From positions 56,616,338 to 56,676,337 of the forward strand of contig NC_087064.1 of the NCBI RefSeq assembly GCF_963678635.1: a stretch of 60,000 nucleotides of DNA, written 5' to 3'. Of this stretch, positions 31,741 to 45,300 are shown in pieces (within the stretch, counting starts at the first letter, position 1; each line of letters begins with the position of its first letter). The notes beneath the pieces are model-generated. The model saw nothing but the letters and a program-made list of their open reading frames with translations, ran no database searches and was not told the DNA's origin. The position numbers were made by a program, and so were the translations under genes. Source of the stretch: Symsagittifera roscoffensis. Taxonomy: Eukaryota > Xenacoelomorpha > Acoela > Convolutidae.

Positions 31741-34700
31741 TTTCCTTAACTGGTACCAATGCAAAGATTGCTCACTCTCCTGCGTGTCTGCTAAATCCTA
31801 TAGTCTCTTTTTTCAACCCCACGGTCTACAGCCTTCGAAAAAGTTTGGGGGAATATTTGACCAATGTTTTTAGATTTTGTTTTGATTTTCTCAAAAACAG
31901 TCTACCAAATGGGAGATATTGGGTCCAATTGGTTAGAACGGATTGTGGAAAAATCACCTGCATAAACGGCTGCGCACAATTTTTTTCGGGACAAAATTGC
32001 CCCGGAATAGTGGAATGTTTGATTTTTGACAGGTTTTTATTCTTTTTAATTTTTCTTGAAAACTATTGGTCGAAATCGAAGGTTTTGGGTTAAAACGAAA
32101 CAACTTGTTGCGTGAAGCTCTCCTGCTCATGTGACTACGTCTATTTTTTAACGCAAATCTTTGATTCTCGGAAAACTTTTTTTATTGACCTTTTTTTGGA
32201 AACTTTTTGAACTTCTCTGGAAAACTAAACTGCCACTTCCTAGGTTAAGTATATAATCGAGAAAATTGGTTTTCTTAATCTTCTCTACTTTAGTGGCCAC
32301 GATCTTCTTTTATGCAGAAAAAATGCGGATCTTGGAAAGTCACGTTTTCGAACTTAAGGCCGTTTTTTAGAAACTTGTTGACTCTTTTAGAAACTATTCT
32401 AATAAATCTGATGTAAAGGTTGCAATCGAAAGAGCTGGTTACGAGATTTTCTCCTGCATTTTCTAAGAAATATTTTGTGTCCTTGGGAGGGTTCCAATTT
32501 CTCAAAAGTTTTTGCCTACTTGTTTCAGTAGAGAAACAACTAAGGTTCTGGGCACAGCCTAGTTATCTTTTATCGAGAGAAACAAAGGTTTTGGATCTCC
32601 TTGTTTTTTGTTCAAAATTGTACGAAAGTTTATGTACGAATTTGTTTTTTCTCTTTCTCAGTCACAAATGAAAGTGCTCTTTTGTTGCTAGAGCATTGGC
32701 AATTTAATAGCATCTGTTTCTACATTTTTGTTTGAAAAGCTTAAGTTAATTTTGCTAACATTGTTAATTTTTTCTGTAATTCCTTCCAGTTATTCGAAGC
32801 AATAAAAATTTTTTCAAAGCCCTGCACTTTCCTAACAGTGCTATGCATCGATGTTGATTAAATCATAAGAATTTTTTTAAAACTTATGATAAGCAAGGGT
32901 ATTGCAAACGGGTAGTGGATTTTTTTCCGTAACTAAATTTGTTCACAGGACTTTTCATCTGGACTAATTTTCTGGAAGCCTCTTAGCAACAAATATACCT
33001 GTACAGATATATTTTGTGCTTAATGCCAGCTTTAAAAGCTGTCCTGTTCGAAATTTTCTTTTATTGTCGTTTGTTAATTTTACCAATTCGATTTGTGAAA
33101 ATTTACTTTATTTTTTTTTCTTTCTTTTTTTTCGTCTTGATAGGTATCGGTCTATATTAAATCAGCTTAGTGTTCGTCGTCCGAGGAGCGAAAAAGTTCT
33201 CTCTCTGTGTGTGTTTTTAGGGTGAAGGGGACTTAATTGTTTTTTTATTAGTTTTATACTTTTTTAATATTGTTTTCCGGCTTTTTTGTTTTTTATTTTG
33301 TTCGGCTAAATAGATTTCGAATTATTTTATATCGGCTTAGTGGCCTCAGATTGTTTCTTTTGACCGGCGAATAAAGTTAGTGTGTTTGCGTTGTGGGTGA
33401 TAGGGTCTTGTTTATTTATTTTCAGCTTAAAGGGTTCTGCTTAGGTATTTTCGGCTTTGTCACGGCTTCGTACAATTTTTTTTTCGGTGCTTATGTTACA
33501 TTACTTAGTCTTGGCGCATTTTTTTGTTTCAAAACTAGCTATATATTTTTTTGATAGACCTATTTTTTTGACATTTTCGATTTTTTTTTCGACTTACCGG
33601 CTTTTTTTGTTTTGCTTCGCTTTTGTGTATGAAATTGTTACGTGTTTATTTTTTCTACATTTTGTGCTTTGGGTCGCCTTTTTCGCGTTGTTACTTTTTT
33701 CAAATGCGTTTTTTCAGGAAGTAATTAACATTTTTTCAGTCACTTTTACCCTTGCGATTTTTCCCGTAAATAACTTTTTTCGCAGAATTTATCCATTTAT
33801 TTTTTTCTACTGTTGTTACCTTTGTTTGCTTAGCGTAGAAGTAGCGTACATGCTTGGGACGTCAAAGTTTGAGGTTTCGAGTCCGATCAGGTAGGTCGAC
33901 TTTCTTTAGACTAATGGAATGTCGTTATGGTTTATTGCTCTAATACTTTGGGTAATTAAGTTTCAAGAAATTCTACATTTATGTTATTTTTATACGATAT
34001 AAGATTTTTTAGTCGCTTAAGGTCCAATTGAATTTTAATTTAGTTCCAAAAATAAACTAAACGCATTTTCCTCCTTGACTTGGAAAAAATGATTCATTGA
34101 ATTGCTTGATACTATTTGATTTGCCTTAAAATTTGCTTTAAAAAAATCAATTTAGTGCTCAAAAATGACAATGTTGAGGAAGAAGTTGTTTTCGATGATT
34201 GCTCAGCTTTCATTTGAGGATCTTTTAGCGTTATGAAGCAGGGTAAAAGAAAACATGCTTTTATCTTACCGGAAAAGTGACGTGTTATCGAAAATAACCC
34301 TTTTCAACATGTACAAACTGTATATCAGCTTTCAGGGGCGGATCTAGGATTTTCTCGAGGGAAGGGGATTTCAAAAAAGTTTTTTGTCGACTTTCTTTAG
34401 GCCGATCAAATTGATTTTCCGAGCTTTCCCAGAACACTATAAAGACCCTATTTGACAAGCTTTTTTGCTATGCAGAAAAATTTGAAAAAATAACTGGTCA
34501 AAAATGCCGTTTTGATGAACTTTTTTGAATAATTTCGACCAAAAAATTGCGTTTTTTTCGGTGGCGCTTGCCTCAAAAATTAGTATACATTGGCGCATTT
34601 AGAAAAATTTTAGTGTTGGTCGGCCCTTTATTTTTGAGGGGGTCGAATTCCTGAAGGGGATCCCCTGGATTTTTTTTATCGTTTCTTGGTCACCACAGCG

Positions 34701-35882
34701 GTTTATTTTTCCAAAATAGAAATCACAACCTGCAGATGGAGCACGAATACCGTGACTAACCCTACTGTAGAATATATTTTTTTACCAGTGGATGATCTAG
34801 TGCCGAGCACAAATGGAGGATGCATACAAACTTCAAATTCAATTTTGTTAAAGATATCTTTGGTAATAATGAATGCCTAAAAAAGCATATAATGGAACCA
34901 GTTGGTTATAAAAAGGACCGTTTCGATGCATAGAAGTTTTTAAAAAAATACTTGAAAAAATAATTGCTTTTTGCTCAACTTGGTCAGAACTTGGCTTTGT
35001 CAGAATTTTTTATAGGGATATGACTAATAATTAATTGTAGCATTACATCAAAAACGTTTTACTTAGTTCAATGCCGCTTGCGCGTAGAAAAAGAGCGGTG
35101 GAGAATATTTCGTCGCTATGTCCGTTTTTGCAAAAATTTATATATTATTTTTACCATTTGGAAAAGGAAAACGTTTCGCTTCATTTCTATAGCTTGCCGT
35201 GTTGTACTGTAAAAACTACTGAAGAGAAAAAATTGAAACGCTAAAATAGCTTTTCCTGTGTGTGTAAGTGCATTTCATTTTGAGCATTTTTTTCATTGCT
35301 TTTACTCATACCATACCAGCAGAGGCAAATTCAAATCGGCTTCACTCAGTGAGGAAAAATGAAGCGCATCTTTTTTAAATAGATAAAAAGCTTCATCTTG
35401 TAAAGTAAGATTTGCTTTAAAGTATCACAAAATCCCAAATTTTGTCGTTTTTTTTGGTTCCGCATAATTTGTTTTGGCGCCTGATAACACAGCGTGTATT
35501 AAAACAGTACACGTTTTTTTTACCACTGAAACGACATTATATTGACGCATCAATGCAACATGAAAGTTGAAACAAAAAACGGTTGGTAATTTAAAGCATT
35601 GAGCTTGCAGTTTTATCCAAATGGAGGTTTTGTGCTTTGTTAAATAAAACCAATAACCAAATTGCGTTTTTAACAAGAGGGATACATTTTTATACGACTA
35701 TCGCATCCTGAGTTTTACCTTTGCTAAAATACACTATTTACCTTTTTGCTCTCTGTATTACAGCCATAGTCTTATTACTAATAACTAAAATCCAGGTGAC
35801 CTTATAAATATTCAATATAATTTTCACTGTCATTTGAAATTTAAGTATTGACTGATGTTAGCAGTTGATTTGCATTATTTAG
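31741..35882. other. Long AT-rich non-coding stretch with scattered repeats
   Basis: No gene supported; ORFs here (for example 33457-33894) are T-rich, Phe-heavy artefacts. Contents include a repeat at 31749-31852 with a partner at 52367-52480, hairpin-repeat copies near 32910 and 33760, a B-box-like GAGGTTTCGAGTCC at 33871-33884, and a GATCTAGGATTTT repeat at 34335-34680. If the 28220 exon belongs to SORBS, this is intron. Confidence 0.45.
34335..34680 (+). repeat. GATCTAGGATTTT dispersed repeat, copy 1
   Basis: It starts GGGGCGGATCTAGGATTTT, includes a GTCGACTTTCTTTAGG and GATTTTCCGAGC block, and ends with a GGGGGTCGAATTC-like segment. Similar copies are at 45590-45860 and 57890-58180. Confidence 0.65.
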
Positions 35883-36012
35883 ACTCTGCAATTTGCCTTT
35901 AACTCGGAAACCGAAGCTCCCAATTCTATTTCTGCCTTGCCTGGAGTCGATTCTAAGCCAACTTCGTTAAGTCATCACAACATCGCCTCTGTGCGACGTC
36001 TTGAGCATAAAG
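35883..36012 (+). CDS. Probable SORBS exon upstream of the SoHo motif exon
   Basis: Acceptor TTTAG ends at 35882. The frame is open for 43 codons with normal protein composition, ending in a R-R-L-E-H-K segment before donor G|GTTGGT at 36013. It ends one base into a codon. Joined to the next exon at its first AG (36198) this would make a stop, but joining at a second AG (exon from 36205) stays open. The exact boundary is therefore uncertain. Confidence 0.55.
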
Positions 36013-36197
36013 GTTGGTAAAATGATTAATAAAGGTTTTAAGTATGTCGCAGTGATTTTGGTACAATTTGCTATTAAGTATTCCACACAACTTTGCAAAC
36101 CATGTTAATTTAGAAATTCAAATTATAAGAAATTCCATACAAATTTTGGCATTATTTTATCTGAGCGAAACTATGACCTATTTTTCTGTTTACCCAG

Positions 36198-36342
36198 AAT
36201 GAAGTCAGGGAAAATGTGTGCTTTTCAGACCTAGGAGATACAGTGTCCTTGAGAAGTGAGGTCTCGAGTGGTTCGAATAGAGAGGCGAAGCGAGACTGGT
36301 ACAAGCAAATGTTCAAGTCTATGAACCCAGACAACAACAGAG
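36198..36342 (+). CDS. SORBS: SORBS exon with SoHo core motif
   Basis: It encodes an acidic lead followed by [10 protein letters not shown], matching the conserved W-Y-x-x-M-F-K core of the sorbin homology (SoHo) domain. Donor G|GTTGGT leaves phase 1, matching the next exon. The acceptor may be at 36198 or at the AG seven bases later. Confidence 0.75.
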
Positions 36343-39300
36343 GTTGGTGAATGTTGTTCAGTGAATGTTACGTTTCAATTACTTCCTACATATTTAAGTT
36401 GTTTTGGGGAGTTAAATTTTTCCGGCGTCCAATTGAACAGAAGGGGTCTCTTCAGTCTTATTGTGGGGACTGAAGGGACCCCACAGGGTTTTTACTGTAA
36501 AATGTAACCAATTTTTTTAGACAATTATACCGTTTTTAAGAGCTTTTCGTAGAAAAAAAACTATTTGAACATAACGATATTCGGATGTTTTAAATGATTT
36601 TTTTCGTATACTGTTTAAAATGCATCCGCTCTATAAATTGAGGCATCTTAGTTGGTAAACTTAATTTTTTTAAAATTGACTCGTACTGATAATGCGTCAT
36701 AATTGGCTTGCGTCAATTAGCAATTATATAAACTCATAATTGGCGTGTGTGACTTTAGAAATTATGTAGACTCAAAGTTTTACTAATTCAGTTTTTCTCA
36801 GCGTTATCGGTCATATTTTTGCTTGCGTATGCGAAGTGCAACTTCGCCTCTGTGTTCGAAATGTGTCAATCAGTTCCGAATTAAATGTCGGGACAGTGGC
36901 TTTATTAAGCGTCAATGAACGAAGTGAATGCTTTTATTCGAGTTGTGTTGATTTTTGTTCAGTTCAGTTCAAAGTTATTTGCTAAAAGGATTGGCCAAGG
37001 ACTGTTTCTTTTACAAAATTTCAAAAAAAAAATTGATAAAAAATCGGCTCTGTCTTATGTTTTTAAAGGTTTTGTAAGCACAATGCGGATTTTTTTGTGA
37101 GGTTCCTTGTAATTAAAGTTATCTCGATGTATTGCGGTTATTTGTAAATTTGCGCTGCCCTGATATTTTTGTAGACGTGGTCTTCTAGAAATTTACTTTT
37201 TTCAATTTTGTTTGTTTGGACTCAACGGCCTCCGCCTAGTTTTCTAGATTACAATGCAATGTTTGTAAGTTTTGCATGTATTACGAAGCTCCGCCTCGGT
37301 TCTGTGTGAAATATGTTTCAACCTAAATTGCGAGAGCAATTGTACTTGTAATCGGGAACTAGAATTTTTTCCATTACACAGTTATTGCGACTGTTAGAAA
37401 TTAAACCTGCTCTGTTGTGCAACCTCAATAATTTTGAGGCCTGTCTTTGTTTGGTCTAGTGGTACTAATTGTGTCGTAATATTCTAAGGTACGAGGTTCG
37501 AGTCTACACCAGATCTTATTTTTAAGCTCAGATCATATAGGTTGCAATGTTGTTACTATTTACTTTTTCGCGGTTTGACTGTTGATTTCTTTTTAACTTC
37601 TGTGCATTTCCTTTGTTTAAAGGAAGGCAAACTCCACTATCGAACAGGGAAAGTGTAAAGGTAACAAAAAACGTGATCGACTTCTAATTTCGAAAATAGA
37701 ATTTAATGATCAGATTTCCCAGCGAAACAAAATGTTTACCTATTGATCCAGTTTTCTCAAATTGGGCTAGAAATTTAAAGAGCTTGTAAGGCATCCATTG
37801 TTTTCTGTGAAATTCAAAAATGAGATTCTTTGAATTTTGAAAGTTCCGTTTTTTTTCTGTTCACTTGCGTTCAATGATTTTTTTTCCAACTATCTGTTAG
37901 CAATGTTTCGATATGTTTGGAAATCTAAATTTTATCTGAGAAAACAATTTGTCGTTTTAATTGTAGGAAGACGAATTTTGTCAATCTACTTTCCAAAGCA
38001 TGGATTTTTTTAGAGGGGAACGATAAGATAAATAGCATTTTAGGAAGCTCCATTGATCGTTTCTCTAAACAGTGAAAATTGTTTTGTAGTTTGTTTCTTC
38101 GAGTTTTTGACGTGTTTTTCCCGCTGTCTTAAGAGTCTATTTTTTCTCTATGGGAGATTTATTCGCAAATTTGCCCTTGAAGAATTGGCTGAAAATTTGA
38201 CCTACGGTCTGGGTTTTTATTTGTTGTGCTAAATTGGATACTAAATTTAAAATTTGATTTCGGTTCATTTTGACTTATCGATGTTGGCTATGTTTGCTAT
38301 TCCATTAGGATTTTTCGAACGTTATCTGGGTTTCAGCGATGTGATATATCCAATTAGCAACAGTCACTTGTATTGTGTTTTATCGAGCTGGTAAGACTTG
38401 ACTCACACTAGTATATGATATATGGCTACATATAACCACCCCATTCAACCTAATACACTGTTAACTTAAATATATTGTACAGTGTGTTAGAATAATGTTT
38501 TTCGTCCTTACTTTGATGGGAATATGTTTAAAATAATTAGAGGGGGTTGCAAAAATGTTACCAAAAAATTTCGCTTCAGCTGAATTAGATTGGGCTGACA
38601 AAATTCTCGACCCCAACAACCGACAGTTCCACGACAGCAGTATAGTAGAATCAGATCCTTATGCGAATCTAGACAGATCTCATACCAGCTACAGTACTTT
38701 GCCATTGAGTCTATCAAGAACGAGAAACAAGAGCGAACAAAATCCCTTGGAGGAGCAATTTGAAGCACCCAGAAACAACATGTATAAATGTAAGTAGCAA
38801 TCTAATTCAACTGTTGCAACAAGCCTACTTTTAACCAGTTTGTTTTCACGCATCATGAAGTTCTCTAACCAGTCTCGATTTTTTTTACATAGAATAGCGA
38901 AATATTATTTCAAGTCAGGCTGTATAAATTTGACTCAAAAATAGTCTTTAGTTGCATTTGAATTTAACCCATATTTTGATTCTTTTCTTTTCTTCCTTAC
39001 CTGAATTGCTTTCCTACTTTGGCAGCTGCTAACCAGTCTGAATTCAGCAATACGCGTCGTCCCCGTTCACAAACCAGAATGCACAATGAACACATTTCCT
39101 ACCTTGAACCAACTGATTTTGCACTGAGGAGCCCGCTTCAAGGTGGTAATTTGAACCAACCTGACCTTTTAAGCATGAACACTACACCACATGCATCTGA
39201 TCAAATAAATGCGGAGGGTAGGCCATCGTCGAGTAATTCACAAGCAGCTACTCGTTATCGACGTGACAAACCGAGGCGCGCGGACGAGTTCAAACAAATT

Positions 39301-42300
39301 CGAAGTTTTTTCGACAATTTGGGACAAGGAAATGAAAACGGCGATGGAGGACCGGCACAGCACATAAGAACACAGAGTTTAGATCGAGCAAAGTCGAGTA
39401 ATAAAGCAAAGTTTCTGAGTCAGTCAAGACAGAGGTTCCCAGAAGGAAAGGACAGCACTGATTTCCCGAGATCGGGAGGTCTGGGACGGAACTCAGTTAA
39501 AGGAAACAGTCGTTGGCAATTGAGCTCATTCGATGAGAATTTCGTGGCTCGTAATCAGTACAGGTACACAATTCGGGAGCCGAAAAATCTGAAACCGCCT
39601 CGACCAGAGTTACCGCCTTCGGCTGCAATTGATACGGATTTCATTGTCAGGAATTCGAGGTTCAGAAATACGAGTGGCGGAGATTACCCACAGCCCCGTG
39701 AAAATAATGAGAACAATAAATCTGGAATTTCTTCTGACTTGCTTCTGGACGAGACATTCAGGGCTATTTTTGACCAGAAAAATGAGGAATTTTCTCGTTC
39801 GAATGAGAACTTAATTGATACACGCGTGCAAAATGAGCCAGCAAAGGCAGTGTCAACTTACAAATTGAGTCTGAAATCACCTGATTCGAGTAATGAAAAA
39901 CCGCCTGGCTTCGATTCGAGAAAAATGAATATGCCGATTAACAATAGATTCATTGACTCTGAATCAGACGATGACGTTTCGCTTCAGTCGCAAATCGAGA
40001 ATCACAGCAGAGTAAAACCGAATAACTTTGCTAGTAGCCCGAGTAATGTTATTCATAACCCGAATATGAGAGCCAATTTAGAACAGACGCTTCAAAATTG
40101 CAACGGGAAAATCAACGGAAATCATAAAGGCTTATATGGATCTACGGGGTCTCTGAAAAGCGCACCGATACCTTTCCAGAAGAACAATAATGATTTAATC
40201 CAATTGGAGGATAGTTTCACTCCTGCTATTCCAAGAAATGAGGAAAGAGGACATGAGAGTAGGAAGCCTAGAGACAAAAGTCCGTTAGTCAAGAGTGGAA
40301 TTGACCTTTGGGAAACTCGAATCGAGACGGTCGAGGTCGAAAAAGTGCAACGCGAGCGAGAAGATTTGAAGGGTAAGAAAAGTGTCTCGCCTTTTGAAAC
40401 TGAAGTGCAAAGATTTGAACCTAGAATTCGGTCGAGATCAGAAAATCCCCTGAACATGGTAAATAATGTTCTGCAAGATGGCATTCTTTCGCCTCCTCCA
40501 GGGAGTAATAAATCGAGCTTGAAAGAATCCGAAGCGGATCCAAACGAGTACAATTTTTCGATGAGTGCAAAATTCGCAGCTGTAAATTCCATACCACAGC
40601 CGTATAATAGGCAAAAAATTGGAGGCGTGCCTTTTGAACCGTCGTCCAAGTTTAGACCATCTCACGTGAAACCAATACAGACTTCAGAACGCAATGAGAT
40701 ACAAGATTTCAAACTCGGATCGAACCCCTCTTTGGTGCAATATGATGAAAAAATGGTTACTGAAACACAGACGAGCGAAGCGTCTCGTGCGTTTGATCTG
40801 CCGGTCAAAGTTTACGATGATTTTGCAGAAGATCATTTGGCCACTGTGCAAAACGAAGTGACAGAGAAGTTTATTTATTTCCCGCATACGAAAAAATTGA
40901 TCAAAGTCAGTCCAGAAGACGAAACTGAAAGTTACTTGAAACAGGTGAATTTGGCCCACAGAGATGTAGGATATTTTATAACTCTCAAAAAACAAGTGAC
41001 GGAAGATAGACTCACTAAAATTGAGGCAATAAGTGATCGCACTCAAGAGAATGCGAAGATTAAAGACGACGTGAGAGATTTAGCGAGAAGTCTGCATGAT
41101 CGAACGGCGAACAATGAGCGGGATGCGAATCAGAAAGAGAGTTCACTTCAGCGTGGAAGCAGTGCAGCTGATAAGTTCACAAAAATGGATCGAGCTTGGA
41201 ACAAAGCCGCTGATGATCAGCCGACGGTTAATTTGTTCGGTGCGAATCAACAAAGTTCGCCCTTTGACAATTTTTCGAATAAATTGAAAGGTCACATATT
41301 GGACAACAAGAAGCCCAACAAAGCGCAAGAAACTGAGATAGGCAGAGATTTTCCAATGTCGCCAACGGAATCTCCAGCGTATTTTCCAAACGCAAGAAGT
41401 CCGATGAATGAACCATTTGCGTATCGTGATGACAAAATGAACCATGGAGATAATCATATATACAACAGAAGATTTAAAAAGAATGACAGCAATACATACA
41501 GAAATGTCGGATTAGTTCAACCGATGCCTGGCAACCGCTCCATCAGCGTTGACGCTTTGAATTTCGGTGGTATGGGATCTGAAAATACAGGGAGAGTTCC
41601 GCTTAATCAAAGCAACCAGCAATTGTCGGAGAAAAATCGAAGTCGTATGTCACTCATGTCGCATGGAGGTGAAATGTACGACAATCAGTTTCCAGAAGGA
41701 CAGCGCGTGTTCCAATCGGCATCTCCGACTGTTATGGATGTTAAAAATGTAAAAAATACACAAGGGCAGCCAGAAGGCAGAAGTGGTTCTTTCAACCAGC
41801 AGAATCAGTTTGATCACGTGCCGATGGTAGGTGCAAAGGGAAACGTTCATGCTGAAATCGGAAGCGACTTCAACCCGAAAGAGGGGGACAGTGGCGTTGA
41901 TTTGGATTATTACAGTCCGAATTCAGGTAAGTGCTGCGTTCACTAATCTTGTCTGTTAGTTTTCTCGAATCTTGGCAATCATTCTCATAACTTGCTTTTC
42001 TGAAGAGTTAAAAATTATTTTGGAAACTTTTTAAAAGCTAAGATAAAATTGAGATCAAATTCTACTTTCATCAATCTCCACGAAAGATTAAATTGAAGAG
42101 AACTGTCATAGGCCTTATGATACATGATCATGACCTAAAAATTGCTCGAAGCCAAGATAGTAACTAAAAAGCACTTTTGCAGATGATATTAAGTACCCTG
42201 TGCAGTCCAAACACGATGACGGACTCCTTGATCCTAACTCGGGACACCCTCAAGACACTCAGATGTCAAGGCACTCGCCACATATGGATCATCAGCCAGT

Positions 42301-45300
42301 AGAAAACGAGTTTCAACAGGATAACGGGGGATTCGGAGGTGGCGATGTGCCACTTCACATTCCGAAGAACGAAACAGCGCAAAGCAAAGAAGGCTCCAAG
42401 CCCATCAAAAAAGTAATTATAGTAACTGATTACAAAACTGCACATATAATTTACTAGAAACTGTTTTGAGGATCTTCTCTGATCCAGTTAGCTAATGAGG
42501 TTTACTCTTGCTCTAAATAAAAGTAGTTACTTTTTAGATATTTTTGCGGCCTTTTTTGAGCTTCAACTGTTATTTAATAAGCTTTTCGTTTAACATGTTT
42601 TGAATATTTTAGGTACTCAGTGTGAGTTATTTTAATACTGTTTTTGCGTGTTGCATGTACATTCTATTATTTTAGACGTTAGTCTTTTCCCAATATCTAT
42701 GAATTGAAATGTTAAAAAGTTATTGAAGTATTCTCGTTTGTTTGTCAATTTTTAACCATCATCGGGGCTTTGGGAGAAGAGAACCATGTTGAGCAGTTCC
42801 TCTCTTTAGATGTATAATATAGCTGCAGAAGAGTTGCATGGGTCTTCTGAGGATAATGATATCTCGGTATGAAAGCAATATGTAACGTCATTCTGCTTTG
42901 CTTTACTTGGTAATATTGTAGTGGTGGTGTGGTTTCTTTCATGCTTGCATTAGGTTAAATCATTTTGAGATTCTTCATATGGTTATCATGCTGTGGTATG
43001 CTTTGCTTGCGATGTTGATTTTTAAAAAGAGTCTTAAAAATTTTCAAATTAATATGGTCATTCTTGAAAAGAGCCTAGAATGTATATAAATTCTGAACAA
43101 TAATAAAATGATGGTATTGATTCTATTTGAACCGATTTGCTGCAATTTTTCTGTTTTATCACTAATGATTTTTTTCTGGAAATTCATTTACTAAATCGAA
43201 GGCAAGCTGTTGGGGCTAGGTTCTTTTAGCAGACCGATTTGTTTCAGCAGATTCAACATTAACAAATCAGAACGCTTATTTACGCTAGCGAGCAGGTAGT
43301 GTTTTAGTACGAACCTTCTTTTTTCTATCCTAACTCGCAAATAAAAGTGTTCATTGAAAGTGTTCACTTATATAGAAATTTCACTGAAGCATTGAAATTT
43401 TCATAGCATCTGTTCTCGGCTTCATTTGTGGCTAGTGTTTGTGATGGAGATTCAGAATTTTTAGATCGTAAGTTCGAGTCCGAGCCTTCGCCGAATGTTT
43501 ACTAACTCGAGGCTTATTTTTAATGTTTCTTATTGCAATTTTTAGAACTCTTGAGCTGCTTTTTGTCTTGTTTTTGCTAGTATTTGCGAAGCGCAGCCTC
43601 GCTTCTGTGTTCAAAGGTGGCATTGGTTAGAAACAAACGCTTGCTCCGCTGAGCTTACATACTTCGGTGTACTGTTGAAGTGAAGGTAAACTGCACTATC
43701 GAACAGCAAAAGTGTGTAGGTCGCGAAAAACTTGATTCGAAAGTAATTTTTCAATTTTTAGATTTCCCTGCGGAATTAAAACTTTACCTATTGATCCAGT
43801 TTTCTCGAATGGGGCTAGTTATATGACAAACTGTTATCATAAAAAGTTTATGAAGTTTAGAGAGCTTCAGCGTGATCTTTTTTTCTGTTATACTTCAGTT
43901 CATTGAGACTTTTCCATTTTTTTGTTGGCTATGGTACGTTTTTGCGTTTCGAATTTGGAAAAATCGGCCATATGAACAATCTCTCCCCTGAATAGACCAA
44001 GCGAACAATATTCTCAATGCAAGGCTGATATACCAAACGGTAAATCAAGCAAAAAGTGAGAATTGTACAACAATTAAAAGCGCGTTTGGCATCTTTTTTT
44101 AAATTGAATTTGTGCACAGAAAATGGCCAAAAATTATTTTAAAAAATGAGAAAAAAAAAGTCAGTTTGAAGCTAAATTAAGTAAAATTGCTTCGTTTTTA
44201 ACAGTCACATATTAATAATTGTTGTTTCCCTGTAACTGTGTCCTAATTTTGTCATAAAATTTTTAATTACAATTTTTTGTCGCTTAGGGTTGTATAAGCG
44301 AAAAGACCCTTAATTATAAATGGCATTTTCAAGCATTAATGCCTGCATGCACTTTGCTCAAGTTTGATTGGCTAAAATATCATTTTGTAACTAAATGAAC
44401 GATCTCCATAGTTTGATTTAGGGGGACTTTGTTCTCTTGGCCAAAAAATCCTCTTTTTTTAAATTTCACTGTAGGTCATTGACTTTTTCCAACTGTCTGT
44501 TGGCTATGTTAAATTGAAGCTAATCGTAACTAGCTTTGGTGATGGCTCTATAGATTATTGCGAAACAGGGTTTTTTTTGCGAAAGGTGAAACTTAGAGCT
44601 TGAATGTTATCTCCTGTTGTTGCATTAGTAGTTAGTGTAGTTTGTTGTTGTATTTAGTACTACGACGAGGAGTCGGTTTCTGAGACAACCTGCTGTGGAC
44701 CCAAGGTCTCTGTTTAGTTCATGCAATTCATAAACATTTTAAGACAGCGTCTCCCTCGCATTTGAGTTCATTGTAGTTTTCCCTTCATTGGATGGTGTAC
44801 ATTACGTTCTTGTAACTGTGATTTCTTAAAATAACAGTTTGAATTTAAATGAAAAAAAACAACAACTGCGGTTTCATAGTACTGAAAACAGTTCAAAGCA
44901 TAGAAACTGATAGTATCTTACAAAGTAAAAAACCATGCTTTGGTTGTATCGAGGTTATAAAAATATTGAGTAATATTTTTTTTTTAAAAACTATTTGATG
45001 AAGCTTTAATTTTGCGTTTTCTTATCGGCCATATTGCTCATTTATTTGAATGTTCTGCGTATAAATGACTTGAATTTTTGATGTTTCAGAAGATCTTCAA
45101 AAAAAGATCAAAAAGCAGAGACGACGCTCTTTCAAAAACAGCGTCAGAACCATCGCCATCACTTAGCAACGGTAATCGCAAAAATGCGCCTCGAGGGAAT
45201 AATAAACCCAAAGAAGAGCAAGTTCACAGCACAGCTGACAATAACTTCAAATCTTCGTTTTCGCATCAAGTCAATCCGCCCTTGAAGAAGGAGCGAGAAG

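Noticed and set aside
33457-33894. 145-codon ORF, Phe-rich, membrane-like
   Set aside because: It arises from T-rich DNA, lacks homology and ends in a tRNA-like repeat segment; a composition artefact.
40122-40649. 175-codon minus-strand ORF inside the SORBS large exon
   Set aside because: Shadow of the real exon on the opposite strand; the + strand frame has consistent splice phases and composition.
45078-45089. Start of the 45078 ORF as a genuine start codon
   Set aside because: An acceptor TTTCAG ends at 45089 and the phase matches the previous exon, so this is intron sequence.
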